This document shows, in pieces, positions 55,966 through 64,000 of a stretch of 64,000 bases of DNA; the stretch's first letter is position 1, and the number at the start of each line of letters is the position of its first letter. Origin of the DNA: Candidatus Fermentibacterota bacterium (GTDB lineage: Bacteria > Fermentibacterota > Fermentibacteria > Fermentibacterales > JCC-6); assembly GCA_014728175.1 (NCBI GenBank), contig WJMA01000017.1, positions 186,001 through 250,000 on the forward strand. The letters run 5' to 3'. The notes beneath the pieces were generated by a model. It ran no database searches. It saw nothing but the letters and a program-made list of their open reading frames with translations, and was not told the origin of the DNA. Both the position numbers and the translations under genes were made by a program.

Positions 55966-56613
55966 TTATTTGCCTTTTCTTCCCACTCCCCGGTGAGGGC
56001 AGAAGTCGTCGAACACGCAGGACGCACAGGCCGGTTTCCTGGCGTGACAGACCTGCCTGCCGTGGAATCCCAGCTGATGGCTGAACGAAGTTCTTCGGGC
56101 CGGAGGGACGTGCTCGGCCAGGTCCCGTTCCACCAGGTCCGGGTTCTTCTTCCTGGTCAGGTCCAGTCTGAGGCTTAACCGCCGGACGTGGGTGTCCACG
56201 ATTAGCGCCGGCTTTCCGAAAGCTTCCCCCAGCACCACGTTGGCGGTCTTCCTTCCCACCCCGGGGATGCTCAGAAGCCCGGACATGCTTGGGGGCACTC
56301 TTCCTCCGAAATCCACCGCAACCCGCTCTGCGGCCCTCGCGACAGCCCTGGCCTTGTTCCTGAAAAAACCCAGGGGATGGACTATCCTCTCCAACTCATC
56401 CGAAGGCGCGTCGGCCAGCTCGGCGGGGCTTCCATAGCGGCTCCACAGCTTGGGGGTGACCTCGTTCACCTTCCGGTCCGTAGTCTGGGCGGCCAGGATG
56501 GTGGAGATCAAAAGCCTGAAGGGAGAGCCATCGTAGTCCAGCAGGCATCGGGCGTCCGGGTACAAGACCGGAAGCATCCCGAAGAGGTTCTCGAACCTCT
56601 GTTTCCTGGTCAT
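55966..56613 (-). CDS. nth: Endonuclease III
   Basis: LLISTILAAQTTDRKVNEVTPKLW; LLSIPGVGRKTANVVLGEAFGKPALIVDTHVRRLSLRL; Fe-S loop CHARKPACASCVFDDFC (CX6CX2CX5C). Confidence 0.95.
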   Translation of the reverse strand: MTRKQRFENLFGMLPVLYPDARCLLDYDGSPFRLLISTILAAQTTDRKVNEVTPKLWSRYGSPAELADAPSDELERIVHPLGFFRNKARAVARAAERVAVDFGGRVPPSMSGLLSIPGVGRKTANVVLGEAFGKPALIVDTHVRRLSLRLDLTRKKNPDLVERDLAEHVPPARRTSFSHQLGFHGRQVCHARKPACASCVFDDFCPHRGVGRKGK

Positions 56614-56710
56614 GGGGGCTCCGTCCCCGAATGGAGTTCTTGACGATCACCTGGAGGTCCAATCTAGTTGTATTGGAAACTTTGGCAACACCCTGGGACG
56701 GAGGATAAAC

Positions 56711-57274
56711 GTGTTGTCCCCAGACAGGTCTCGGGAGCGCATCCAAGGCGTCCTGAGATTGAAGCTACCCGCATTCGAGGACGGCAGGGGTCGGATGCTG
56801 GAGGCATTTCGGAGGGAATGGAAGGATTCGGTCTTCGGTGACGAGCTGCAGGTGAACTGCTCGTACTCCAAAGAGGGAGTGGTCAGAGGGCTTCACTTCC
56901 ACGTCCGACAGACCGATTACTGGTTGCCGATCCAGGGTAGAATGAAGATCGCGCTGTTCGACGTCAGACCTGCATCCCCTTCCCACCGGCTGTGCATTAC
57001 GATGAACCTGTCATCCGAAAAGCCGGAAGGCTTGCTCATTCCTCCCGGCGTGGCTCACGGTTTTGCCGCGCTGAGCGACCTGCATCTACTCTACGTGGTA
57101 AACCGGTACTACACGGGGGCCGACGAGTACGGCATCGCCTGGGACGATCCCGAGCTGGGCATCGACTGGGGCCTGGAGAGAGATCCGGTTCTCTCCGAAA
57201 GGGACCTTTCCAACACCCGCTTCGAGAGGATCGAGGAGAAGCAACTCGGGGAATGGTTCGGCTCGAAAGCCTAG
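56711..57274 (+). CDS. dTDP-4-dehydrorhamnose 3,5-epimerase-like cupin (RmlC family)
   Basis: GTG start with upstream GGAGG; GRGRMLEAFRREW; VVRGLHFHVRQTDYWLPIQGRMKIALFDVR; LIPPGVAHGFAALSDLHLLYVVNRYY. Confidence 0.8.
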   Translation: MLSPDRSRERIQGVLRLKLPAFEDGRGRMLEAFRREWKDSVFGDELQVNCSYSKEGVVRGLHFHVRQTDYWLPIQGRMKIALFDVRPASPSHRLCITMNLSSEKPEGLLIPPGVAHGFAALSDLHLLYVVNRYYTGADEYGIAWDDPELGIDWGLERDPVLSERDLSNTRFERIEEKQLGEWFGSKA

Positions 57275-57317
57275 GAACATACGAAAGGCTGCGGAGCCTT
57301 GGCCACCGCAGCCATGC

Positions 57318-57404
57318 TGGTACCGAAGGGGGGATTCGAACCCCCACGAGGTTGCCCTCACTGCGCCCTGAACGCAGCGCGTCTGCCAGTTCCGCCACTT
57401 CGGC
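57318..57404 (-). tRNA. tRNA-Leu (anticodon CAG), CCA encoded
   Basis: Minus strand GCCGAAG..CTGCG-TTCAGGG-CGCAG..variable arm GAGGGCAACCTC..GGGGGTTCGAATCCCCC..CTTCGGTACCA; all stems pair. Confidence 0.96.
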
Positions 57405-57514
57405 CCGATCGCTGCGCGATACTAGGTAGATGCCCCATTGTCGTCAATGCCCCCTGGTCCGATATATGTTTCGCACCACGGTATAGGTCTACGGCGGGAA
57501 GGGAATTGTTCCTC

Positions 57515-57976
57515 TTGAGCGGCGAAATCGTGGCCCGGAACAGGAAAGCCAGGTACGATTACGAGATAGTCTCCAGCCTGGAGGTGGGGATAGAGCTGCA
57601 GGGATCGGAGATAAAGTCCATCCGGGAGGGAAAGGTGAACCTGAAGGGTTCCTACGCCACCTTCGATTCGCGGGGTGAGCTCTGGGTGGTGGACATGCAC
57701 GTGGCGGAGTACGCCAACGCCCGGGACAACCATGTTCCGGACCGGCAGCGGAAGCTGCTCGCGCACTCCCATGAGCTCTCACGGCTGAGAAGGAAGGTGG
57801 AGGAGAAGGGAGTTACGCTGGTTCCTTTGGACGTGCATATGGAGAGGGGAAGGGCCAAGATCCAGTTGGGAGTGTGCAGGGGAAAGAGGCAGTACGACAA
57901 GAGGCGGGAGATAGCAAAAAGGGAGCAGCAGAGAAGGATGAGGGCGGCCATGAAAAGGAGCGAGCATGATTACTGA
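57515..57976 (+). CDS. smpB: SsrA-binding protein SmpB
   Basis: RNRKARYDYEIVSSLEVGIELQGSEIKSIREGKVNLKGSYA; GLVPLDVH-like VTLVPLDVHMERGRAKIQLGVCRGKRQYDKR; TTG/GTG start uncertain. Confidence 0.94.
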   Translation: MSGEIVARNRKARYDYEIVSSLEVGIELQGSEIKSIREGKVNLKGSYATFDSRGELWVVDMHVAEYANARDNHVPDRQRKLLAHSHELSRLRRKVEEKGVTLVPLDVHMERGRAKIQLGVCRGKRQYDKRREIAKREQQRRMRAAMKRSEHDY

Positions 57977-59117
57977 GCTTCTTGCGGTGCTCCTGATGAC
58001 TCTTCCGCAGGCTCGGGGTGAGTTACAGTTGTATCCCCGGCGGGACGGGCTGCTGCTGGAGCTGTCCGCCGACCGGCAACTCGATCCACGGGTGGAGGTG
58101 GACGGGTACGTTCTGAGGATCGAGCCTGGCTGCAGCATCTCACGACCGGACCTCGACCCCAGCATCTGGGTGTTGGACTACCGTCTCGCGGAGGACTCCT
58201 CCGGAATATCTGTATTGATGGATACCACCATAGCCTCCGTGGACTACGCCCTGAGCCCGGACAGCGCCACGCTGTTGGCCTTCATGAGGGCGGCCGAGCC
58301 CCTCGATTTCCCCAAGCTGGCCTGGGAGGGGCCTCCTCCGGACACCCTCGGCGAGACCCGGGAGGTTCCTACCTACAGCGATTCCCTCCTTCTGGCTTCT
58401 TTCGAGAGCGGCGCCCACTCTCCCTGGCTGGAGGAGTTCGACTGCATAGTCATCGATCCCGGGCACGGAGGGAGGGACCCGGGGGCCATCGGCCCCGGAG
58501 GGACCTACGAGAAGGACAGGACGCTGGAGATAGCCCTCATGGCCAGAGACCTCCTGAGCATAAGGATGCCGGAGCTTAAGGTGGTCATGACCAGGGAGGA
58601 GGACGACTACGTCTCCCTGGGGGAGCGAACCAGAATAGCCAACAGGGAGCACGCCGACCTGTTCGTAAGCATTCACTGCAACGCCAGCACCAACCGGACG
58701 GCGCACGGCTTCGAGACTTTCTTCCTCTCCCGGGCCAGGACGGACGATGCCCGGGCGGTGGCCGCCCTGGAGAACGGAGCGATAAGGTACGACGAGGAGG
58801 AATCGGTCCATCCCACCGACCCGCTTTCGTTCCTACTGGCGGACATAGCCCAGAAGCTGTACCTGGACCAGAGCAGCAGGCTGGCCGCGACCGTCCAGAA
58901 GTCCATGAAGGTGGCCAGGCCCGGAGCGAGTGACAGGGGGGTGAAGCAGGCCGGATTCTACGTGCTGCGCGGTGCCTTCATGCCCGCGATACTGGTGGAG
59001 GTCGCTTTCATATCCAACCACGATGAGGAGAGGCTGCTGCATACCCTTGACTTCCGTTACCGGCTGGCCGAGGCTATTGTCTCCGCGGTGATGGAGTACT
59101 CCGGAAACCGGGGCTGA
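57966..59117 (+). CDS. N-acetylmuramoyl-L-alanine amidase (Amidase_3)
   Basis: IVIDPGHGGRDPGAIGPGGTYEKDRTLEIAL; DLFVSIHCNAS; MPAILVEVAFISNHDEERLL. Confidence 0.95.
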   Translation: MITELLAVLLMTLPQARGELQLYPRRDGLLLELSADRQLDPRVEVDGYVLRIEPGCSISRPDLDPSIWVLDYRLAEDSSGISVLMDTTIASVDYALSPDSATLLAFMRAAEPLDFPKLAWEGPPPDTLGETREVPTYSDSLLLASFESGAHSPWLEEFDCIVIDPGHGGRDPGAIGPGGTYEKDRTLEIALMARDLLSIRMPELKVVMTREEDDYVSLGERTRIANREHADLFVSIHCNASTNRTAHGFETFFLSRARTDDARAVAALENGAIRYDEEESVHPTDPLSFLLADIAQKLYLDQSSRLAATVQKSMKVARPGASDRGVKQAGFYVLRGAFMPAILVEVAFISNHDEERLLHTLDFRYRLAEAIVSAVMEYSGNRG

Positions 59118-59142
59118 CGACCCTGGCTGGAAGGGAGCCGGC

Positions 59143-59727
59143 TTGAGCAGGATCCAGAGAGGGCTGTTGATCGAGCTCTGCATAGTGCTGGTCCTGGCCG
59201 CGGCAGTCGCCCTGGGATTAAAGGCCTTCAACAGGAAGCTGGGTCCGCAACCCTCCTCCCGGGACCGGGAACGGACCGAGGCCTATCCGGCTGCCGAGGA
59301 TACCCTGATGCTGCCCGAGATGGAGCCCGTGGTCCCCCGCGCCGACACCACGATGAAAAGCGGCCCGGAAACCTCTTGGGAGGCCACTCCCTGTTCGATA
59401 TTCACGTCGGTGGACCCTGGTCTTCTGGTGGATACCCTTCCCCAGGCCCCCGGGTCGGGCCGGCGGCCCTACGAGGCTCAGTTGATAGTAAGGAGGTGGG
59501 CCGAGGCCAACGGATTGTCCGGCGACCGGTTGGACGAGGTCTACGTTTTCAACCGCAGCGATACTCTCTACGTGGACGTTCCCATGCGGATGGACGTCTC
59601 CACGCTCAAGAGAACCGTGGAGAGCCGTTTCGTGTGCTTCACCCGTCTTTACCTCCTGGTCTCGGGCAACCTGCAGACCGGCCTGGAGGACGGGATCGCC
59701 CTCCGTGGTGTGCCCGGAGCGATATAA
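59143..59727 (+). CDS. GerM/GerMN-like single-TM protein
   Basis: N-terminal TM; YVFNRSDTLYVDVP..RTVESRFVCFTRLYLLVSGNLQTG..IALRG; position in amidase-murI operon. Confidence 0.5.
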   Translation: MSRIQRGLLIELCIVLVLAAAVALGLKAFNRKLGPQPSSRDRERTEAYPAAEDTLMLPEMEPVVPRADTTMKSGPETSWEATPCSIFTSVDPGLLVDTLPQAPGSGRRPYEAQLIVRRWAEANGLSGDRLDEVYVFNRSDTLYVDVPMRMDVSTLKRTVESRFVCFTRLYLLVSGNLQTGLEDGIALRGVPGAI

Positions 59728-59731
59728 CCGA

Positions 59732-60532
59732 ATGAGCGCCGACCCGATAGGCGTTTTCGATTCCGGCATAGGGGGCCTGACCGTGGTAAGGGCCATAAAA
59801 GAGCTTCTTCCGGCGGAGTCGGTGGTCTATTTCGGCGATACGGCCAGAGTGCCCTACGGGTCGAAATCGCCCCAGACGGTCGTCAGGTTCTCCCTGGAGA
59901 ACGCGGCCTTTCTACAGACGAAGCACGTAAAGCTCCTGGTCGTTGCCTGCAACACGGCGTCGTCGGTCAGCATGCCCGCTCTGGGAGAGAGGTTCGACAT
60001 TCCGTTCACGGGGGTGATTGAACCGGGAGTGAGGGCGGCCGCCGGTCTTACCAAGAATGGAGTGGTGGGCGTTATAGGTACCCTGGGAACCATAGGTAGT
60101 GGTGCCTACCAGAAGGCCCTGAAGAGGTACGAAGCCATATCCAGAGTGGTCGCCCAGCCCAGTCCGTTACTGGTTCCCCTGGTGGAGGAGGGTTGGCTGG
60201 ATCACCGAATTACCAGGGCGGTGGTCGAGGAGTACACGGCGCCTTTGGTGCGAGAGGGCATCGATACTCTGGTCCTGGGATGTACCCACTACCCCTTGAT
60301 AAAGAAGGTTCTGATGGACGTGGTTGGAGAGTCTGTGACCCTGGTCGACTCGGCCGAGGCCACGGCCTCCGAAGTATCCTCCATGTTGGAATCGAAAGGT
60401 TTGAGCTCCGATTCGGATAGGGGAGAGAGCAGCTACTACGTGAGCGACATTCCGTTGAAGTTTCAGGAGATAGCTCAACGCTTCCTGGGAAGGTCGGTTC
60501 CACTGGTGACCCAGGTGGAGGTGGGAGAATAG
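59732..60532 (+). CDS. murI: Glutamate racemase
   Basis: IGVFDSGIGGLTVVRAIKELLPAESVVYFGDTARVPYGSKS; VVACNTASS; LVLGCTHYPLI. Confidence 0.97.
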   Translation: MSADPIGVFDSGIGGLTVVRAIKELLPAESVVYFGDTARVPYGSKSPQTVVRFSLENAAFLQTKHVKLLVVACNTASSVSMPALGERFDIPFTGVIEPGVRAAAGLTKNGVVGVIGTLGTIGSGAYQKALKRYEAISRVVAQPSPLLVPLVEEGWLDHRITRAVVEEYTAPLVREGIDTLVLGCTHYPLIKKVLMDVVGESVTLVDSAEATASEVSSMLESKGLSSDSDRGESSYYVSDIPLKFQEIAQRFLGRSVPLVTQVEVGE

Positions 60533-60552
60533 CCAGCAAAGCGAGGTGTGCC

Positions 60553-61269
60553 ATGCGCGTTGACGGAAGGGCGACCGACGAGCTGAGGGAGATCGAGATA
60601 GAGACCGGTTACCAGCCCCTTCCGGAGGGTAGCGCCCTCATCACCTGGGGTGAGACCAGAGTCCTATGTGCCGCTACCGTGGAGGACAGGACTCCTCCGT
60701 TCCTCTCCGGAAAGTCTTCGGGTTGGGTGACCGCCGAGTACTCCATGCTTCCCGGAAGCGGCAACCGGAGGGTACGCAGGAACAGAACGGGCGGAGCGGG
60801 AGGCCGCACCCACGAGATACAAAGGCTGGTGGGAAGAAGCCTTAGGCAGACCGTGGACCTTCAGAGGCTGGGGGAGAGGACCGTGGTAGTGGATTGCGAC
60901 GTTCTGGTGGCGGACGGCGGAACCAGGGTGGCCTCCATTACCGGCGGGGCCGTGGCCCTGCGGTTGGCAATCAACAGGCTCATAGTCGAGGGCAAGCTGG
61001 AGGTAGACCCTTTCGAGAGATTCGTGGCCGCGGTGAGCCTGGGACTGGTCGAGGACGAATGCCTTCTCGACCTCTGCTACCACGAGGATTCCCGGGCGGC
61101 AATAGACATGAACGTGGTGGCAACCGAGTCCGGCGAGCTGGTAGAGCTGCAGGCCTCGGCGGAGAGGGATACGGTAACCCTCCAGAAGCTAACCGAGATG
61201 GCCCGCGGCGCGATCGAGACCATAACCGAGAGCATCGTACCGGCCCAGAAGCGAGTGGTGAACGAATGA
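60553..61269 (+). CDS. rph: Ribonuclease PH
   Basis: MRVDGRATDELREIEIETGY; WVTAEYSMLPGSGNRRVRRNRTGGAGGRTHEIQRLVGRSLR; IDCDVLVADGGTRVASITGG-like. Confidence 0.97.
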   Translation: MRVDGRATDELREIEIETGYQPLPEGSALITWGETRVLCAATVEDRTPPFLSGKSSGWVTAEYSMLPGSGNRRVRRNRTGGAGGRTHEIQRLVGRSLRQTVDLQRLGERTVVVDCDVLVADGGTRVASITGGAVALRLAINRLIVEGKLEVDPFERFVAAVSLGLVEDECLLDLCYHEDSRAAIDMNVVATESGELVELQASAERDTVTLQKLTEMARGAIETITESIVPAQKRVVNE

Positions 61270-61871
61270 GCACCCTGGTTCTGGCTTCGGCGAATCCGGA
61301 CAAGCTGGAGGAGATGAGAGTACTACTGGGAGACCTGGAGATCGAGGTGGTCGCGGTAAGCTCTTTGGTTTCGGATTGGCGGGTGGAGGAGGACGGGATC
61401 ACCCTTAAAGCCAACGCCTCGAAGAAGGCCGAAATGGCAACCCAAGCCACCGGCCTGCCCTCGGTTGCCGACGATACGGGGTTGTTCGTGAGAGGCCTGG
61501 GAGGGGCACCCGGGGTTCTCTCGGCTCGGTACGCCGGGGCCGGGTGCAGCTACGCGGACAACGTAGGAAAGCTGCTCAGGAACCTGCGGGGGGAGACGGG
61601 GAACATGAGACGGGCTCTGTTCAAAACCGTTGCCGTTTTGACCTCACCGGTTTCGGAGGGGCTGATCGTAGGGGGCGAGATCGGCGGAAGCATATCATGC
61701 GAACCTAAGGGCACCGGGGGGTTCGGTTACGATCCGATCTTCGTGGTGGACGGGCTGGGCAAGACCTTTGCGGAATGCTCGGCGGACGAGAAGAACCGGC
61801 TCAGCCATCGCGGCCGGGCGCTGAGGGCCCTGAAGGAGCAGCTGGCAGAGGCCATGCTCAGTTCGGGCTGA
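61266..61871 (+). CDS. rdgB: XTP/dITP diphosphatase (RdgB/HAM1)
   Basis: LVLASANPDKLEEMRVLL; PSVADDTGLFVRGLGGAPGVLSARYAG; GTGGFGYDPIFVVDGLGKTFAECSADEKNRLSHRGRALRAL. Confidence 0.97.
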   Translation: MSTLVLASANPDKLEEMRVLLGDLEIEVVAVSSLVSDWRVEEDGITLKANASKKAEMATQATGLPSVADDTGLFVRGLGGAPGVLSARYAGAGCSYADNVGKLLRNLRGETGNMRRALFKTVAVLTSPVSEGLIVGGEIGGSISCEPKGTGGFGYDPIFVVDGLGKTFAECSADEKNRLSHRGRALRALKEQLAEAMLSSG

Positions 61872-61880
61872 GCCTGCCCC

Positions 61881-62399
61881 TCACAAATCCTCACTGAGCT
61901 CGATGTGAACGGACAGGTGCATCTCATCAATTAGCCGCTGAAGTTCGTCCTGGTCCACCTCTTCCTGGTTCTCTTCCATGGACAGCGAAAGAGCGTCGTC
62001 CGCTATTCGGAGTCTGTAGGTAACTATTCGGGCCAGCCCGAGAACCAGGGCCAGGGCAGTGTCCGGGCTTCTGCTCATAAGCCCCGGAAGCTCATCGTGC
62101 CCTATCTTCAGGGCCGAACCGTCCACGGCGGCCCTTACCGACGCCGAACGGGGCTCGCCATCCAGAAACGACATCTCGCCGAATATGTCGCCCCTGTGAA
62201 GCAGGGCCAGAACCAGGTCCTCTCCACGTTCGTCGTCGAAGACCTTGTACTCGCCGTCGGTTATTATGTACAGATCCCTGGATAGCTCTCCCTTGCACAC
62301 CAGCAGGCTGCCGGCCCTGGTCCTCACCGGGTTGCAGGCAGCCAGCACCGCTGCCTCCTGCTCTCTGGTAAGGAAACTGAATACTTTCCTCGCCACCAT
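61881..62399 (-). CDS. Cyclic nucleotide-binding domain protein (single domain)
   Basis: LYIITDGEYKVFDDE..LALLHRGDIFGEMSFLDGEPRSASVRA phosphate-binding cassette. Confidence 0.9.
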   Translation of the reverse strand: MVARKVFSFLTREQEAAVLAACNPVRTRAGSLLVCKGELSRDLYIITDGEYKVFDDERGEDLVLALLHRGDIFGEMSFLDGEPRSASVRAAVDGSALKIGHDELPGLMSRSPDTALALVLGLARIVTYRLRIADDALSLSMEENQEEVDQDELQRLIDEMHLSVHIELSEDL

Positions 62400-62573
62400 G
62401 CCTCACCGCCTTCGGGTTCGGTTTACGTTTCGGCGCGGAGCCACAGCGAAACTACTACGAAATCATCGTATCCAGGTCAAAACCCCATCGTTCGCAGGGT
62501 TGACCCGATCGGTCGGAACGGAAGATATACTTCGCTCATCTAATAGTGTCCGATCGTTGCCTCGGGGGAAGCC

Positions 62574-63914
62574 ATGGATGACCTCGACTCGAGCTTTCGC
62601 GAAAGGCTGGACAGGGCCTACGAGGAGCTGGGCAGACTGAGACGGGAGAACCAGAGGCTCAGGGCGAAGCTCTCCCGGATGGAGCTGGTGTTCCGAAACT
62701 CGGTGGACCTTCTGGTCATGGTCGATCCACTGTCCGGCTCGATCGTCAGGGTAAGCGATGCGGCGGAGGCCGTCCTGGGCTACCGCCGGGGCCGGCTGGT
62801 GGGTCGGGATTTGGATGAGTTGCTTCCCACGGAGGAGGAGAGCCGGTCGGTGAGCGGCTCTAAAAAACCTCCGGAGATCATGGACGGGATCTTCGTGGAC
62901 CAGACCGTGAGATGCGCGGACGGCTCGACCATAGAGATGGACATGACCACCAGCCTGGTGAGTGGTAAGGGTGGCAGCGCCATACTGATAACGCTCAGAG
63001 ACACCACCGAGCGCAAGAGGTACCAGAGGGAGATGAAGCGCAAGAACAGCGCTCTGGATGCCGCGCTGAGCCCCATGCTGGTGGCCGACCAGGGGTGGAA
63101 CCTCCTGTATTCTAACCGCAGGGCGAACGACTCATGGAGGTTCGTGGGAGAACCTCAGGAGGATCTCGAAGTTCGCTCCATGCTGTGGCGGCAGGAAGAC
63201 TTCGAGAACCTCAGGAGGAGCGTGGAGTCCACCGGCAGCTGGGAGGGTGAGGTCGCATGTAGAAGGTTGGACGGTACCTGGTTCTTCTCCCAGGCGACGG
63301 CTACGGTGGTAGACGAGGGATCGGGGAGCGAGGAAGAGCGATCGTACGTCCTATCCTTTCTGGACATATCCCGCAGGGTGGAATTGGAGTCCAGGCTCAG
63401 GGAGCTTTCGCTGCGGGACAGCATGACCGGGCTCTACAACCGGAGAGGATTCATGACCATCGCCCGACAGCTCATCGAGTCATCCAGAAGGCGGGAAGCC
63501 GGGGTGGGCCTACTGTTCATCGATCTGGACGGTCTGAAGAGAATAAACGACGAATTCGGCCACTCGGTCGGAGACGTTGCGATAACCAAGACCGCAGAGG
63601 TTCTCCGAAGCGCCTTCCGGGACTCGGACGTTTTGGCCAGGATGGGCGGCGACGAGTTCGTTGTCCTCTTCATGGACCCGTCCGATCTGAGCGAAAGAGA
63701 GCTGCGGCGAAGGCTGGAGGGACAGCTGAAGAAGCTGGAGGTCTCCGGGGACGTACCTTTCGACCTGTGCATGAGCTGCGGTTACAGCTCCTCGGTAATC
63801 GGTGAGGATACCGGCCTGAGTGATCTGCTCAGAAGGGCCGACGATCGGATGTACGTGGACAAGCAGCGCCGAAGGGAGTGGGGGGAGAGCTCGGTCGGGG
63901 AGAGTTCCGGTTGA
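62574..63914 (+). CDS. PAS-domain diguanylate cyclase (GGDEF)
   Basis: Coiled-coil, PAS segments, RDSDVLARMGGDEFVVLF (RxxD I-site + GGDEF). Confidence 0.95.
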   Translation: MDDLDSSFRERLDRAYEELGRLRRENQRLRAKLSRMELVFRNSVDLLVMVDPLSGSIVRVSDAAEAVLGYRRGRLVGRDLDELLPTEEESRSVSGSKKPPEIMDGIFVDQTVRCADGSTIEMDMTTSLVSGKGGSAILITLRDTTERKRYQREMKRKNSALDAALSPMLVADQGWNLLYSNRRANDSWRFVGEPQEDLEVRSMLWRQEDFENLRRSVESTGSWEGEVACRRLDGTWFFSQATATVVDEGSGSEEERSYVLSFLDISRRVELESRLRELSLRDSMTGLYNRRGFMTIARQLIESSRRREAGVGLLFIDLDGLKRINDEFGHSVGDVAITKTAEVLRSAFRDSDVLARMGGDEFVVLFMDPSDLSERELRRRLEGQLKKLEVSGDVPFDLCMSCGYSSSVIGEDTGLSDLLRRADDRMYVDKQRRREWGESSVGESSG

Positions 63915-64000
63915 CCGCCATCGAGAGGGAGGAGCTCGACATCAGGGAGGCATCGGAGGGCGATCTCCCGGCCTTGAGGGAGATATCCTCTCAGACCTGG
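63911..64000 (+). CDS. N-terminus of probable GNAT acetyltransferase (truncated by window)
   Basis: TTG start overlapping TGA; LTAIEREELDIREASEGDLPALREISSQTW resembles GNAT N-terminus. Confidence 0.5.
   Translation, partial: MTAIEREELDIREASEGDLPALREISSQTW

Noticed and set aside
57405-57514. Possible tmRNA next to smpB
   Set aside because: Gap is only ~110 bp and lacks tRNA-like ends or a tag ORF; only tRNA-Leu is supported
1-64000. CRISPR arrays, prophage, transposase, integrase, toxin-antitoxin or restriction genes
   Set aside because: None seen: no regularly spaced direct repeats, and no recognisable mobile-element, phage or defence proteins in the ORF set

Overview
This is a 64 kb, GC-rich, densely coding bacterial chromosome segment. 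I found no phage, IS element, CRISPR array or rRNA. Supported content: a sigma-70 C-terminus; a BtuFDC-like uptake operon; holA; asd; an operon with two lytic transglycosylases around two TPR/coiled-coil proteins; kbl and an SDR-type tdh; thiC with a TPP riboswitch; a two-gene SufC/SufB-like Fe-S system; a very large double-cyclase/ATPase/TPR protein; secreted LTD and T9SS-like proteins; pepF, yjbQ, mgtE, PilZ, PorV-like, miaB and xseAB; a nucleoside kinase; an M1 peptidase; a DUF362/radical SAM/SucC-ferredoxin/SucD operon; nth; tRNA-Leu(CAG); smpB, amidase, murI, rph and rdgB; a CNB protein and a PAS-GGDEF protein. PorV-like and T9SS-like features suggest an FCB-group or related uncultured lineage (inference only). 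Most notable observations: (1) an ADP-forming acyl-CoA synthetase beta subunit fused to a ferredoxin-like domain, in an operon with radical SAM and DUF362 genes; (2) a sAC-like double cyclase with a non-canonical Walker A, start-overlapping a minimal Suf pair; (3) an SGNH-fold-like membrane protein apparently lacking its catalytic triad; (4) a stand-alone, strongly signalled gene for a secreted protein with a tandemly duplicated acidic domain; (5) many convergent gene pairs with nested stop codons; (6) a roughly 0.5 kb AT-rich non-coding island with overlapping palindromes; (7) a possible RBS-sequestering pseudoknot upstream of kbl. All family calls come from reading motifs; no database search was run.
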